Source of the DNA: Rhodospirillales bacterium
GTDB taxonomy: Bacteria > Pseudomonadota > Alphaproteobacteria > Micavibrionales > UBA2020
Length of the DNA: 45,392 bases
NCBI GenBank assembly: GCA_003153235.1
Contig: PLXM01000153.1
Span: forward strand, 1 to 45,392
Reading direction: 5' to 3'
Each line of letters begins with the position of its first letter. Within the stretch, counting starts at the first letter, position 1. Shown one piece after another: positions 25,024 to 33,755 of the stretch. The notes under the pieces were generated by a model that saw only the letters and a program-made list of their open reading frames with translations, was not told the DNA's origin and ran no database searches. A program made the translations under genes and the position numbers.

Positions 25024-28000
25024 TTATAAAATCCTCCACTGCACTTCAAAAACTGGCGTAACCTCATGCTTGCTCGCCTCCAACTGCTTTTCCAGCTGTC
25101 CAATCAGTTCTTCCCGCCGCCGGTCGACCCGATCCTGCGAGGTGAAGAGTTCGTGCCGTTTCTGTGAGCGGCGTTTTTCGAGGGTGGCTTTCTTTTTTTG
25201 GAATTCCAGTTTTTCTTTCAGGCTGATCAGCTGTTTTGACTGGCGGTCGGTGTCCTTGATGTCGCGGTCGAGCTGTTTCAGTTCAAGCTCCAGCCCCGTT
25301 TTCAGGTCTTCGGCCCAACGGTCGAGTTTATCGAGTTCTTCGTTGAAATAGTGGTGGTTATTCTGTTCGGACTCTCCGATCAGGGCGGTGACGCGCTGCT
25401 GCCTTTGTAGGTCTGCGGCAACTTGATAGGGGCAGGACTTAAAGCCTTCGCCTGCCACTGCCGGTATCATGAACAGTTTCTCTCCGATTTCCGGTTTCAG
25501 AATATTCCCGTCGGCATCGCAGATCGTAAATATCAGCGTATCCATCTCTTCAAAAGTCTTGATGGTCAGTTTATCCAGCCAGAGCCAGCCGCTTTGACCG
25601 CGATACTCCTCCAGCAGGCTAATTTTTTTGTCATGCCGTGACAGATCGAAGGTGAGCACGGCGGGCGGTGCAGCGATGTCACGGCCTTTGTTGATGACGT
25701 TCTCGCCCATGATATCCGACATGCGGTACGGCCAGCCGGTGACGGGGACCTTGCCAGTGGGGCGCTGGGGCATTTTGAGCGGGTCTGTCGGTGCTTGCGC
25801 CTTCGTTTCGAGGTAATGATAAATCGGGATTCTCTCGCCTTCTGGCGGGCGTTCTCCACGGGCGATAAATTTAGGATCATCGCCAAAGATCAACCTTTCA
25901 TCGTTGAAATGATACATGTCGCGGTAATGAAACTTTGTCAGCTGCCAGAAATGGTGTGTGACGAGGTCAAGGCGCTCTTTGGCTGACTCAACGCAGAATT
26001 TCAGACGGCTGTGGACTTCTTCGTCAAAATGCTCGAACAACATATTCCGTGCCTCGGCAATGCGCGCCTGTATCGGCTCATCGAGTTCTGATTGCAGTTC
26101 GGTAAATGCCCGTTCTATCTCCTCCGGTTTGCGGCAGGTTTCAAAAATATCGAGGATACGTTTTTCAAAGTCGATGCCGGATTCTACGCGACCCAGAATT
26201 TCATCCGATGCGCCGAAAACGCCGTCGAAAAGTTTGAACTTTTCTTTCAGCAGTTGATAAATGCGCTGATCCGCCCAGTTCTGTTCGTTCAGGAAGTTGA
26301 TGACGACGACATCATGCTTCTGGCCGTAACGGTGACAGCGGCCTATGCGCTGCTCGATGCGCTGCGGGTTCCACGGCAGGTCGTAATTCACGATGAGGGA
26401 GCAGAATTGCAGGTTAATGCCCTCGGCAGCGGCTTCGGTGGCGATCATGATCTCGGCATGGTCGCGGAAGCCGTCAACCAGCGCCTGTCGTATATCGACG
26501 TTTGGCGATCCGCTGATACGGCCTGTCGTTTTGTTTTTGTCGAGCCATACATTATATATGTCGCGGGCTAGTTCTTCATTGTTCTGGCCGTTGAAAGTCA
26601 CGATCTTGCCGCGATATCCATTTTCTTCGAGGAATTCCTTGATATAACGCTGGGTACGGCTGGATTCAGTGAAAATGAGCGCCTTACGGGGGCCGCCCAG
26701 CTCCTCCATCCGTGCAAATCCAGCGGTGAGGGCTGTTTGCAGAGCTTTCGCCTTGGTTTCTACTTTTATAGAGCGCGCCATCTCAGTGAAATGGTCGATC
26801 TGCTGAATTTCGTATTCCAGCCTGGCGACGTCGATTTTTCTTTTCGGCTTTTGTGGTGCTTTGGCCTGTTCTTCTTCCTCGCCCACTTCGGCATATTCAA
26901 GGTCGATACCCTGATCTTCCATGAAAGCGCCGCGCAGATTTAGTTTTTCTTCCTTCTGCGTCTGCTTCATGGTTTCAAGGCGCTTTTTGATCGTCTTGAG
27001 CGTGCCGATCAGCGCATAAGCCGATGACGCCAGAAGCTTGCGGACAATCAGCACCACCAGCTTGCGCTGCGCCCATGGAATGGCATAGCTGTCCTGCTCC
27101 AGCAGAAAATCCGAGACGGCATCGTACAGTTCCTGCTCCGGTTTTGACAGCGTAAATGGCTGTGTCATCGCTTCACGCTTGGTATAGCGGATATATTCCA
27201 GCACTTGGCGGCGTAGAGTACGCTGAACGAAAGGTTTCAGGCGAATTTTAAGGTCTTCAATGCTCGGCGTATTATTTATATATGTGGCCTTGAACGTTTC
27301 TACGCTGCCGAAAATGCGGTCATCGATCAAGGATGCAAGGCCGTATAACTCCATCAGGGAGTTTTGCAAAGGCGTTGCTGTCAGCAGAACTTTTTTGTGA
27401 TCGGCAAGGGCTTCCTGAATATTCTTGCCCATTTTATTATCTTTGCGGTACAGGTTGCGCAGTTTGTGCGCCTCATCGATAACGACCAGATTCCAGTTTT
27501 TAGCCTTGATCTGTTTCGCATAGCGGCTTGCGAACTGCATTGACACGATGACAACGCCCCGGAAGTCGAAAGGATCGGCATTCTTTTCCAGCGCCTCGTT
27601 GTAGTTCGCACCCTCCAGTACGACGGACGGCAAGTTGAATTTTTCCTGCAACTCTATCGACCACTGGCGGCGCAAAACTGCCGGACAGATGACCAGCAAG
27701 CTGCGCTTATGCTCCGCCCAATATTGCGACAGCAGGATGCCTGCCTCGATGGTTTTGCCGAGACCGACTTCGTCAGCCAGGATCACGCCTTTGGACAGAG
27801 GGGAACGGAGCGCAAACAGGGCCGCTTCGATCTGGTGCGGGTTCAGGTCGACGACGGCGTCAAACAGCGATGTCGACAGCCGGTCCACTACCGCCGACGA
27901 CCGCCGCGCAGACAGCTCATGGGCATAGTATTTGGCATGGAAGGGGGTAATGGGCAGGACAGGCGTCTTTGCGGTATCACCGTCTGTGATACCTGCATGC

Positions 28001-28047
28001 CTCTCCGTGGCCCCGCCTTGGGGTTCAAACGCCTGTTTTTGTTTCAT
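25024..28047 (-). CDS. SNF2-family helicase leading the type III operon
   Basis: 1007 residues. A RapA/HepA-like SNF2 ATPase: DEVGLGKT (92-99), DEAH (191-194), LLTATPLQN, then IATEAAAEGINLQF and QRIGRCHRYGQK in the second RecA lobe. A long C-terminal region ends in coiled coils (LDRDIKDTDRQSKQLISL and following, about 890-985). It lacks an evident nuclease domain. Homologous helicases head type III modification clusters and DISARM-like systems and may translocate on DNA to help detect invaders. No DrmA, DrmB or DrmC homologue is present, so I do not call DISARM. Its 3' end abuts the membrane protein gene, and it is divergent from the HEPN/RhuM operon across 121 bp. Confidence 0.87.
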   Translation of the reverse strand: MKQKQAFEPQGGATERHAGITDGDTAKTPVLPITPFHAKYYAHELSARRSSAVVDRLSTSLFDAVVDLNPHQIEAALFALRSPLSKGVILADEVGLGKTIEAGILLSQYWAEHKRSLLVICPAVLRRQWSIELQEKFNLPSVVLEGANYNEALEKNADPFDFRGVVIVSMQFASRYAKQIKAKNWNLVVIDEAHKLRNLYRKDNKMGKNIQEALADHKKVLLTATPLQNSLMELYGLASLIDDRIFGSVETFKATYINNTPSIEDLKIRLKPFVQRTLRRQVLEYIRYTKREAMTQPFTLSKPEQELYDAVSDFLLEQDSYAIPWAQRKLVVLIVRKLLASSAYALIGTLKTIKKRLETMKQTQKEEKLNLRGAFMEDQGIDLEYAEVGEEEEQAKAPQKPKRKIDVARLEYEIQQIDHFTEMARSIKVETKAKALQTALTAGFARMEELGGPRKALIFTESSRTQRYIKEFLEENGYRGKIVTFNGQNNEELARDIYNVWLDKNKTTGRISGSPNVDIRQALVDGFRDHAEIMIATEAAAEGINLQFCSLIVNYDLPWNPQRIEQRIGRCHRYGQKHDVVVINFLNEQNWADQRIYQLLKEKFKLFDGVFGASDEILGRVESGIDFEKRILDIFETCRKPEEIERAFTELQSELDEPIQARIAEARNMLFEHFDEEVHSRLKFCVESAKERLDLVTHHFWQLTKFHYRDMYHFNDERLIFGDDPKFIARGERPPEGERIPIYHYLETKAQAPTDPLKMPQRPTGKVPVTGWPYRMSDIMGENVINKGRDIAAPPAVLTFDLSRHDKKISLLEEYRGQSGWLWLDKLTIKTFEEMDTLIFTICDADGNILKPEIGEKLFMIPAVAGEGFKSCPYQVAADLQRQQRVTALIGESEQNNHHYFNEELDKLDRWAEDLKTGLELELKQLDRDIKDTDRQSKQLISLKEKLEFQKKKATLEKRRSQKRHELFTSQDRVDRRREELIGQLEKQLEASKHEVTPVFEVQWRIL

Positions 28048-28168
28048 AACAAGGAGTTAAGCTAAACTATTTATTGGAAAATCGCAATGGAGATAGTCGT
28101 TGCGACATAAGCCCGGATAAGGGAAAATGCCCTGCGCTCCCACTTATTAAATAAATGAGGTTTTTCCC

Positions 28169-28729
28169 ATGAATTATCGGGAAACAGATTTTTTGAAACC
28201 GCTGGATCAAGTCTTGATGCCTGACAGCCGGTGCTTATATAGTTTTCCTAACGCAGACAGCGCGTTACAGGCTCACTATGGGTTTGTTTCCAAAATCGTT
28301 CTTAATGAGCATGTCCACAATGATGTGAAGCTACAATTTGAAACCGCTAAAAATGCTTTCCTGTATTCTTTTTTTGTCTACCGTCTGGCAATGATGGCTG
28401 TTCATCAGGCCATTGCTGCGACGGAACTGGCGCTACGGCGGATGATCGGCGACCCAGAAAAGGAACGGAAAGAGACCTTTAAGCCTCTTTTGCAAAAAGC
28501 TCACGATAAAGGTCTTATTGATGTTAAAAAAATACGACCAGATTTGGAAATAGAAGAATTTAAAAAATTTCTTGGAGACTTTAGAAATGATTTGTCTCAT
28601 GGCACCCACACACTCATGCCGCCCCCTGTCATGATCATGTTTATTGAGGATTGTGCACACATTTTGAATCAGCTTTTTGAAAACGCGCACACACAGCAAC
28701 TCAAACCGAGCTGGAACGCATGGGTGTAG
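28169..28729 (+). CDS. HEPN-like protein, first gene of a three-gene operon
   Basis: 186-residue, mostly helical protein containing FRNDLSHGTH (R139 to H144), which fits the Rx4H catalytic motif of HEPN RNases, including the polar residue after Arg. Upstream helices (AFLYSFFVYRLAMMAVHQAIAATELALRRMIG) resemble the first helices of HEPN and DUF4145-like domains that precede such a motif. HEPN enzymes often act as toxins or abortive-infection RNases. GAGG lies eight bases before the ATG. The end overlaps the RhuM-like gene by 10 bp. The HEPN call is motif-based and would need a profile search; an inactive structural HEPN is possible. Confidence 0.65.
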   Translation: MNYRETDFLKPLDQVLMPDSRCLYSFPNADSALQAHYGFVSKIVLNEHVHNDVKLQFETAKNAFLYSFFVYRLAMMAVHQAIAATELALRRMIGDPEKERKETFKPLLQKAHDKGLIDVKKIRPDLEIEEFKKFLGDFRNDLSHGTHTLMPPPVMIMFIEDCAHILNQLFENAHTQQLKPSWNAWV

Positions 28730-29166
28730 GTCAAGGAAAAATAAACCACGACCTGACAGGTGTGCTTGTTCAGTTGGCAGAAAATGACACGTGGCTGACG
28801 GCGCATGAACTGGCAACGTTATTTCAAATTTCCCTACACGACACCGTCGCACACATAGATTTAATATATGAAGAGAAAGAGCTTGATGCCGCTATAACTC
28901 GCAAAAATCTTCTTAAACCGCAAGGCGCGGGTTTTCAGCGTGTCGATCATTACGATTTTGACGTCATTATATCTCTCGGCTACCGTATCAAATCCTCGCG
29001 AGGCAAAGAAATCCGGCAGTGGTTCACGAAGACTTTACAAGAATATATGGTGAAGGGCTTTGCCCTGGACGATGAGCGGCTCAAAAATCCTGATGCTCAT
29101 AAAAGAGATAGATATTTTGATGAATTACTGGATAGAACATCCTCCAGTACAAACAGTAAATTTTGA
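28720..29166 (+). CDS. RhuM-like protein
   Basis: 148 residues with the RhuM signature: GFQRVDHYDFDVIISLGYRIKSSRG, then the RQWFTKTLQEYMVKGFALDDERLKNP segment. RhuM proteins were named from a Salmonella island and recur in defence islands and beside toxin genes. Their activity is unproven; the N-terminal part here (LTAHELATLFQISLHDTVAHI) looks like a DNA-binding helix-turn-helix. This copy is short, roughly half of the longer RhuM proteins, and ends soon after the conserved segment. It overlaps the HEPN-like gene and lies 11 bp before the membrane protein gene, so the three are expected to work together. Confidence 0.8.
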   Translation: MGVGQGKINHDLTGVLVQLAENDTWLTAHELATLFQISLHDTVAHIDLIYEEKELDAAITRKNLLKPQGAGFQRVDHYDFDVIISLGYRIKSSRGKEIRQWFTKTLQEYMVKGFALDDERLKNPDAHKRDRYFDELLDRTSSSTNSKF

Positions 29167-29177
29167 TGGGGACATGA

Positions 29178-30218
29178 ATGTCTAACTTGGGAAAAATTTG
29201 GGCAGGACGCGTTTACGGCACGAATACTGGCAACCTATTTATTGAATTTACAAAAAGCACTGATACAGTGTCCGGAGTTTTGCGTTTCATGGATTCCAAT
29301 TTTGGTTTAACAGTTTTTGAAATCTCCGGGCGCTTTGACACGTCTCTTAAAATAACCGGCAAACCCATCCAAGTTCCCAATGGGGTCGCTGCTGGAGATT
29401 TAGAAGCTGAGGCTATTTTAAATTCTCAAGGCCATTTACAAGGCATGTGGAAGACATCTCTTGGTACCGGGGGCGCCTTTGTCGCCTATCCCCACGATAT
29501 CATGCCTGTAACGACCGAGATGAGAGATGTTCCAACCATCCCCGAACAAATGCATATCAAAAACATATCCCTTGGCACGATAAGACTGTTTCGTGATGAT
29601 GTTGAACAGCTTTTCAAACACATAAAACAAGACTTTACAACGGGTCGTTTAATCGTGACTTACAATGCTCATGGCAGCGAAGTTACAAAATATGCGGAAG
29701 ACTTTCTACTGGAGGCTAATAGGTTAGAAAACTTGGATTATTTAAAAATAAATATACAAGAACATGAAGCCTATGGGATCAACCGCGTTGTCGTCATAGA
29801 ATTGAGAGCTTTCGGTCAAAATGAAGTGCGCGTGCAGGGTGTGCAAGAATCTTGGGTTATCGGAAAAGCAGAGAGCCTTGCAACAATTTTAAGGCGTCAC
29901 CAAAATTCACTGACTTCTACGTATAAAAAGTTTGGTCTGAACCTTAACCAGATTATATTTTTTGCTATGCTTGTGGCAATGCCCAGTATTGTAACATGGC
30001 AAAATCGAACAATATTTGCTTTCGTGGTTTTTCTGCTGCTGAATTTTTTGCTACTGCTGCATGCTAAATTCATCCCCAATGCATTAATACAAATGTCTGA
30101 GATAAAACCGACATGGTTTTCCCGCGCATGGCCATCTATTTTGTCGTGGATTGGAGGGGTGATCGCATCCTTAGTAGCCTCTGTCATTTTCTACTTATTG
30201 ACAAAAAGCTCCCCATAA
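29178..30218 (+). CDS. C-terminally membrane-anchored protein of the HEPN/RhuM operon
   Basis: 346 residues. The first 130 or so form a beta-rich domain (VSGVLRFMDSNFGLTVFEISG and GDLEAEAILNSQGHLQGMW); a mixed helical and strand region follows. Three hydrophobic segments close the protein: about 252-270 (NQIIFFAMLVAMPSIV), 274-294 (TIFAFVVFLLLNFLLLL) and 318-342 (WIGGVIASLVASVIFYLL). I recognise no family. The layout, a soluble sensor-like part with a membrane tail, is what abortive-infection effectors that damage membranes often show, but this is inference. It is the last gene of the operon and convergent with umuC B, 44 bp away. Confidence 0.7.
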   Translation: MSNLGKIWAGRVYGTNTGNLFIEFTKSTDTVSGVLRFMDSNFGLTVFEISGRFDTSLKITGKPIQVPNGVAAGDLEAEAILNSQGHLQGMWKTSLGTGGAFVAYPHDIMPVTTEMRDVPTIPEQMHIKNISLGTIRLFRDDVEQLFKHIKQDFTTGRLIVTYNAHGSEVTKYAEDFLLEANRLENLDYLKINIQEHEAYGINRVVVIELRAFGQNEVRVQGVQESWVIGKAESLATILRRHQNSLTSTYKKFGLNLNQIIFFAMLVAMPSIVTWQNRTIFAFVVFLLLNFLLLLHAKFIPNALIQMSEIKPTWFSRAWPSILSWIGGVIASLVASVIFYLLTKSSP

Positions 30219-30262
30219 AAATAGGGACAAAAATCCTTCTTCGTTTATATACCCCCGATACA

Positions 30263-31561
30263 CTATTCCAGAAACTCCTCCATGTCTGGTATGCGGGTGA
30301 AGGCGACTTTGGTGCCGGTGAAGGCTTTACCCTGCTGCGGCGTCATGCCGAGGAGCACTGTGTCTTTGCCGAACTTTTGGTTCAGCTGATCCATCGCCTT
30401 TGACAGGCTCTCGTTTCGTGCCTGCTTTTTCACTATCGCGGCGGGGACGACGGCATCAAAGAGATCGGCCTGAACGTGCACATCTTTTTCCGGCACCAGC
30501 CCGTGCAGGACCACGTTCACTTTCTTAATCCGTTGATTCTTGGTCTCCCGCATCAATGCCTGCCAGAGCTCTTCCAGCAACCGCAGAAAGTCAAAGCTGT
30601 CTTGCGCAGGCGGACAGCTGGCTTCAAAGCCGAGACGCGGGCCGTTCTCAACCCGCACCGACAAAGAAAACTTCCCCGCACAGTATTCCATGCGCCGGAG
30701 CCTCGCCACCGCCTTCATCGTCAGACGCCGTGCAATCTGGTAGGCCTGCTGCGGAGGACGCATATCGGGTGCCAGCACATGGCTATGGCCGACGGTGCTG
30801 CGGCTCGTCTCCTCGTCCGTCAGATCATACCCGCGCAGGTAATACCACATTTTCTCGCCCGCAATGCTGCCCCAGACAGCTCGCATGTGCTTAGGCTGTA
30901 GTTTCAGCAGCGCCTGCATATCATAAATACCGGCGCGGTTGATCCGCTGCTCGATATTGTGACCGACACCAACCAGATCGCGCAGCTTCAATTCCAGCAG
31001 CCTGCGCGGTATATCTTCCGGCATCAGGATCGTCAGGCCGTCGGGCTTCTGCATGTCGGTGGCTATCTTGGCGAGATACTTGCTCGGGGCGACGCCGATG
31101 GAGCAGCGGACGTATTCGCCGACATTTTTGGTGATGCCCGCCTTGATGGCCTTTGCTATGGCTGTGACGCGCTCCGGCGACCGCTCGTTTTTCATGAGGC
31201 TGCACGCCATTTCATCGATGGAGCAGACGGCGGTCACGGGGATGTGGTTGTCGATCTCGTCCAGAATACGCTCATGGAACTCGACATAGTGCTCATGCCC
31301 TGCCAAAACGCAGATCAGGTCGGGGCACATCTTTTTGGCTTCATAAATGGGGGTGCCTGTCTTTATCCCGAATGCCTTCGCCTCGTAACTGGCCGCGATG
31401 GCGCAGGTGGAGTCTGTCTCGACCGGCACGATGGCGATTGGCTTACCACGCAGATGGGGGTTCAGCTGCTGCTCCACACTAGCGAAATAACTGTTGAAAT
31501 CCACATAGAGCCAGCGAAGGCCATCGGGCGGCGCCAGAGAACTGTCCTGAGATATCGACAT
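30263..31561 (-). CDS. Intact Y-family DNA polymerase (UmuC/DinB type)
   Basis: 432-residue translesion polymerase. Palm motifs LYVDFNSYFASVEQ (D21) and CSIDEMAC (D116, E117), the helix-hairpin-helix region GVGHNIEQRINRAGIYD, and a little-finger domain from about residue 265. The tail QADLFDAVV resembles a beta-clamp binding peptide (QxDLF), which would recruit it to the replication clamp. Expression is predicted to be SOS-induced through the LexA box at 31633-31647. A rearranged homologue lies at 14177-15134 in mirror orientation. In both halves it marks the inner end of the cargo slot. It may serve mutagenic repair after phage or antibiotic damage; no umuD-like gene is nearby. Confidence 0.9.
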   Translation of the reverse strand: MSISQDSSLAPPDGLRWLYVDFNSYFASVEQQLNPHLRGKPIAIVPVETDSTCAIAASYEAKAFGIKTGTPIYEAKKMCPDLICVLAGHEHYVEFHERILDEIDNHIPVTAVCSIDEMACSLMKNERSPERVTAIAKAIKAGITKNVGEYVRCSIGVAPSKYLAKIATDMQKPDGLTILMPEDIPRRLLELKLRDLVGVGHNIEQRINRAGIYDMQALLKLQPKHMRAVWGSIAGEKMWYYLRGYDLTDEETSRSTVGHSHVLAPDMRPPQQAYQIARRLTMKAVARLRRMEYCAGKFSLSVRVENGPRLGFEASCPPAQDSFDFLRLLEELWQALMRETKNQRIKKVNVVLHGLVPEKDVHVQADLFDAVVPAAIVKKQARNESLSKAMDQLNQKFGKDTVLLGMTPQQGKAFTGTKVAFTRIPDMEEFLE

Positions 31562-31632
31562 GTAATCAACCCGATCTCATAAACTCTGCTCAGCCCCTAT
31601 GCCCATAACATTCTCTACGAAGGTACCCGCGT

Positions 31633-31667
31633 GTTCTTATTTTGTTCTTTTTTGGGGGGGGTGTCAA
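31633..31667 (-). promoter_or_regulatory. SOS promoter with LexA box before UmuC copy B
   Basis: GTTC (31633-31636), seven bases, GTTC (31644-31647) is a perfect alphaproteobacterial LexA box. On the minus strand TTGACA lies at 31667-31662, and the expected -10 overlaps the box, as in copy A. It also lies 225 bp before zorA. Confidence 0.78.
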
Positions 31668-31674
31668 GTGCGGT

Positions 31675-31703
31675 CGATTATTTAATAAAAAAACCGATTA
31701 TTT
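31675..31703. repeat. Direct repeat upstream of zorA
   Basis: CGATTATTT occurs at 31675-31683 and 31695-31703, 20 bp apart, on one helical face. A regulator of the divergent umuC/zorA region could bind here. The rest of 31562-31871 shows the SOS promoter, a G8 run and A/T-rich leader, but no gene. Confidence 0.4.
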
Positions 31704-31871
31704 GTACTCCAAAAATGCAACAATTCCGTGTTGCGATCACTCTGCACCCGTAATGGATACCTCTCTTATATAGATGGTCTTATGCGTCAAACCGATGGAA
31801 TGACATAAAAAAACATTGCATACCCATGGTTTCTCGATATAGATGAGCGATCATAAATAAAGGGATTTGAA

Positions 31872-33740
31872 ATGGTTGAAGGCTTGTTTTCCTTCGGTGA
31901 AGACGTTTTAGGATTTGTTGCACCAGTCTTCGGACTTTTCAAGGAAGAGGGGTTCGCCCCCCTTCTCGCCTTCGCGATGTTAGCGTTTACCGTTTTGCTC
32001 GGCTCCGGCACTTTCTTTTTCTCTATTCTTCCCGGCAGGATAAGTATTAGTAAAGCGCTTGCTGCCGTTAAAGGGATTAAATCAAAGACCGATTTCACCG
32101 CACGATTTGAAGAGATTAATGCTGTCTTTGAAAAAACGCCTCCTCTGAAGCACGGGTGGCATCAGTTTTGCGAAACCTTGATTAAGCCTGATCAGCAGGA
32201 TCAGACACAGGTCATTAGAAATACGATCCGCCCGAACTTTTATCTGAATACAAATGAGGTTGAATCGAAACTGCATCTTAGAATGCTGCATTTCGTTTCC
32301 AATCTTCTTGTTGGCATCGGCCTTCTTCTGACTTTCATAGGTCTTGTAGCTGCACTGACTTTCGCCACTTGTGGGATTTCAGATAGCATCACGGGTGGTC
32401 TTGCCACGATTTGCGGCCATACCGGAAAAGCAGGGCAACTTGATGCCGCTATCAAAGACCTCCTACATGCCGCATCTTTGAAATTCTGGACATCCGTGGC
32501 AGGGCTTGGCTGTTCTCTCATGTTGAGAGTTTTTTATGAGATTCAGCACAGCCGTATCAGAGATATGCTGCAAAAAATCAATGCGGGGATCGAACGTGGC
32601 CTTCAGTTCGTAACGCCGGAATATCTGGCTATCGAACATCTGAGAGAGGCGCGGGAGCAAAGCACCGCGATGAAACGATTCAGCCAAGACCTCGCGATGT
32701 CTTTAGCAAAGGAGATACAGATCGGTTTTACAAGCGCGCTATCACCCGTTCATGATTCCCTGAAAGACATTGGAACTCGTATCACTGGTGGCATAGGGGA
32801 CGCTATCAAGGGTGCAGCGGGCTCTGAAATGCAGCAACTGGCGCAGAATATGGGCAGCATCGTCGAGAGCCTCAATGCATCGCGCACTGAAATGGATGGC
32901 GTCGGTGCAACCTTCCGCATTGCTATGGAGCAAGCCGCAGAGGCTATGAAAGCTGCATCTGGTGAGACGTCCGGTGAGATGTCGCGACAATTGCAAGATG
33001 TCATGACGACGCTGGCGGAAGAAAGCCGCAAGCAGGCGCTAATGTTTGATGACTCCATGAAACGGCTCCTATCCGTTGTCGATCAGGCTGGAGAAAATGC
33101 CGGGGGAACCGTTGAAAAAGCCGCCAACAACCTAGCCTCCGGCATGAATGGGGTGTCGGATGGGGTGCGTGACGCCGCCACGGTGATGGCGGAGCGCATG
33201 ACACACCTGTCTGCTGTCATGCAAAGCATCGAAGAGCGGATGACTTCTCATGTAAGGGCAATGGAAGCACTTACAGGCAGAGCTCAGGATACCGAAAAGG
33301 CGATGGGGGAAACCTCGCGTCACCTGTCCGAGGCTGCTCTACCTATGACGCAGGCAACAACAAAAATAGCAAGCACCGCCGAACAGTTGACCATATCCGT
33401 TCAAACTGCCCAAAGAGCAATTACCGACAGCCACCAGAACCTCATGAGTCTTGCAGGAAAAATGAGTGAAGTTCAAAACATTCTGCAAAAATCGTGGGAA
33501 AACTACGACAAACGTTTTGCCGGGGTGGATACAAATCTTGAGGAAGCTCTGAAGAAGATCGTCGATCACGTTGCCAGCAACCTTCTGAAGATGAAAGAAT
33601 TTGTGGACGGCATGGACAGTAACCTTGGGCGTTCCATTACGATATTTTCTGACAGTCTGAATGGGCTGGCAGATACGGCAGAAACCTTTGAAGAAGCGTC
33701 TTCCAAGCTCCTTAAGGCCACCGACAGGATCGCTGCTTGA
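31872..33740 (+). CDS. zorA: Zorya ZorA, MotA/TolQ-like motor protein
   Basis: 622 residues. Membrane helices at about 26-50 (LLAFAMLAFTVLLGSGTFFF), 140-165 (FVSNLLVGIGLLLTFIGLVAAL) and 205-225 (FWTSVAGLGCSLMLRVFY) match the MotA/TolQ/ExbB channel fold. A very long alpha-helical cytoplasmic tail follows (about 230-622, many Ala/Met/Glu heptads), the trait that separates ZorA from flagellar MotA. In Zorya the ZorA5B2 motor uses ion flow, and the tail is thought to relay invasion sensing to ZorC and ZorD. AGGGA precedes the ATG by seven bases. First gene of zorABCD; the gap to zorB is 15 bp. Confidence 0.92.
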   Translation: MVEGLFSFGEDVLGFVAPVFGLFKEEGFAPLLAFAMLAFTVLLGSGTFFFSILPGRISISKALAAVKGIKSKTDFTARFEEINAVFEKTPPLKHGWHQFCETLIKPDQQDQTQVIRNTIRPNFYLNTNEVESKLHLRMLHFVSNLLVGIGLLLTFIGLVAALTFATCGISDSITGGLATICGHTGKAGQLDAAIKDLLHAASLKFWTSVAGLGCSLMLRVFYEIQHSRIRDMLQKINAGIERGLQFVTPEYLAIEHLREAREQSTAMKRFSQDLAMSLAKEIQIGFTSALSPVHDSLKDIGTRITGGIGDAIKGAAGSEMQQLAQNMGSIVESLNASRTEMDGVGATFRIAMEQAAEAMKAASGETSGEMSRQLQDVMTTLAEESRKQALMFDDSMKRLLSVVDQAGENAGGTVEKAANNLASGMNGVSDGVRDAATVMAERMTHLSAVMQSIEERMTSHVRAMEALTGRAQDTEKAMGETSRHLSEAALPMTQATTKIASTAEQLTISVQTAQRAITDSHQNLMSLAGKMSEVQNILQKSWENYDKRFAGVDTNLEEALKKIVDHVASNLLKMKEFVDGMDSNLGRSITIFSDSLNGLADTAETFEEASSKLLKATDRIAA

Positions 33741-33755
33741 TAAAGGTTAAGATAT

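Noticed and set aside
25024-28047. DISARM DrmD
   Set aside because: No DrmA, DrmB or DrmC homologue is near; the mod and res genes fit a type III system better.
31655-31661. G-run as a phase-variable tract
   Set aside because: It lies between -35 and LexA box on the minus strand and could affect umuC spacing, but a single sequence gives no evidence of length variation.
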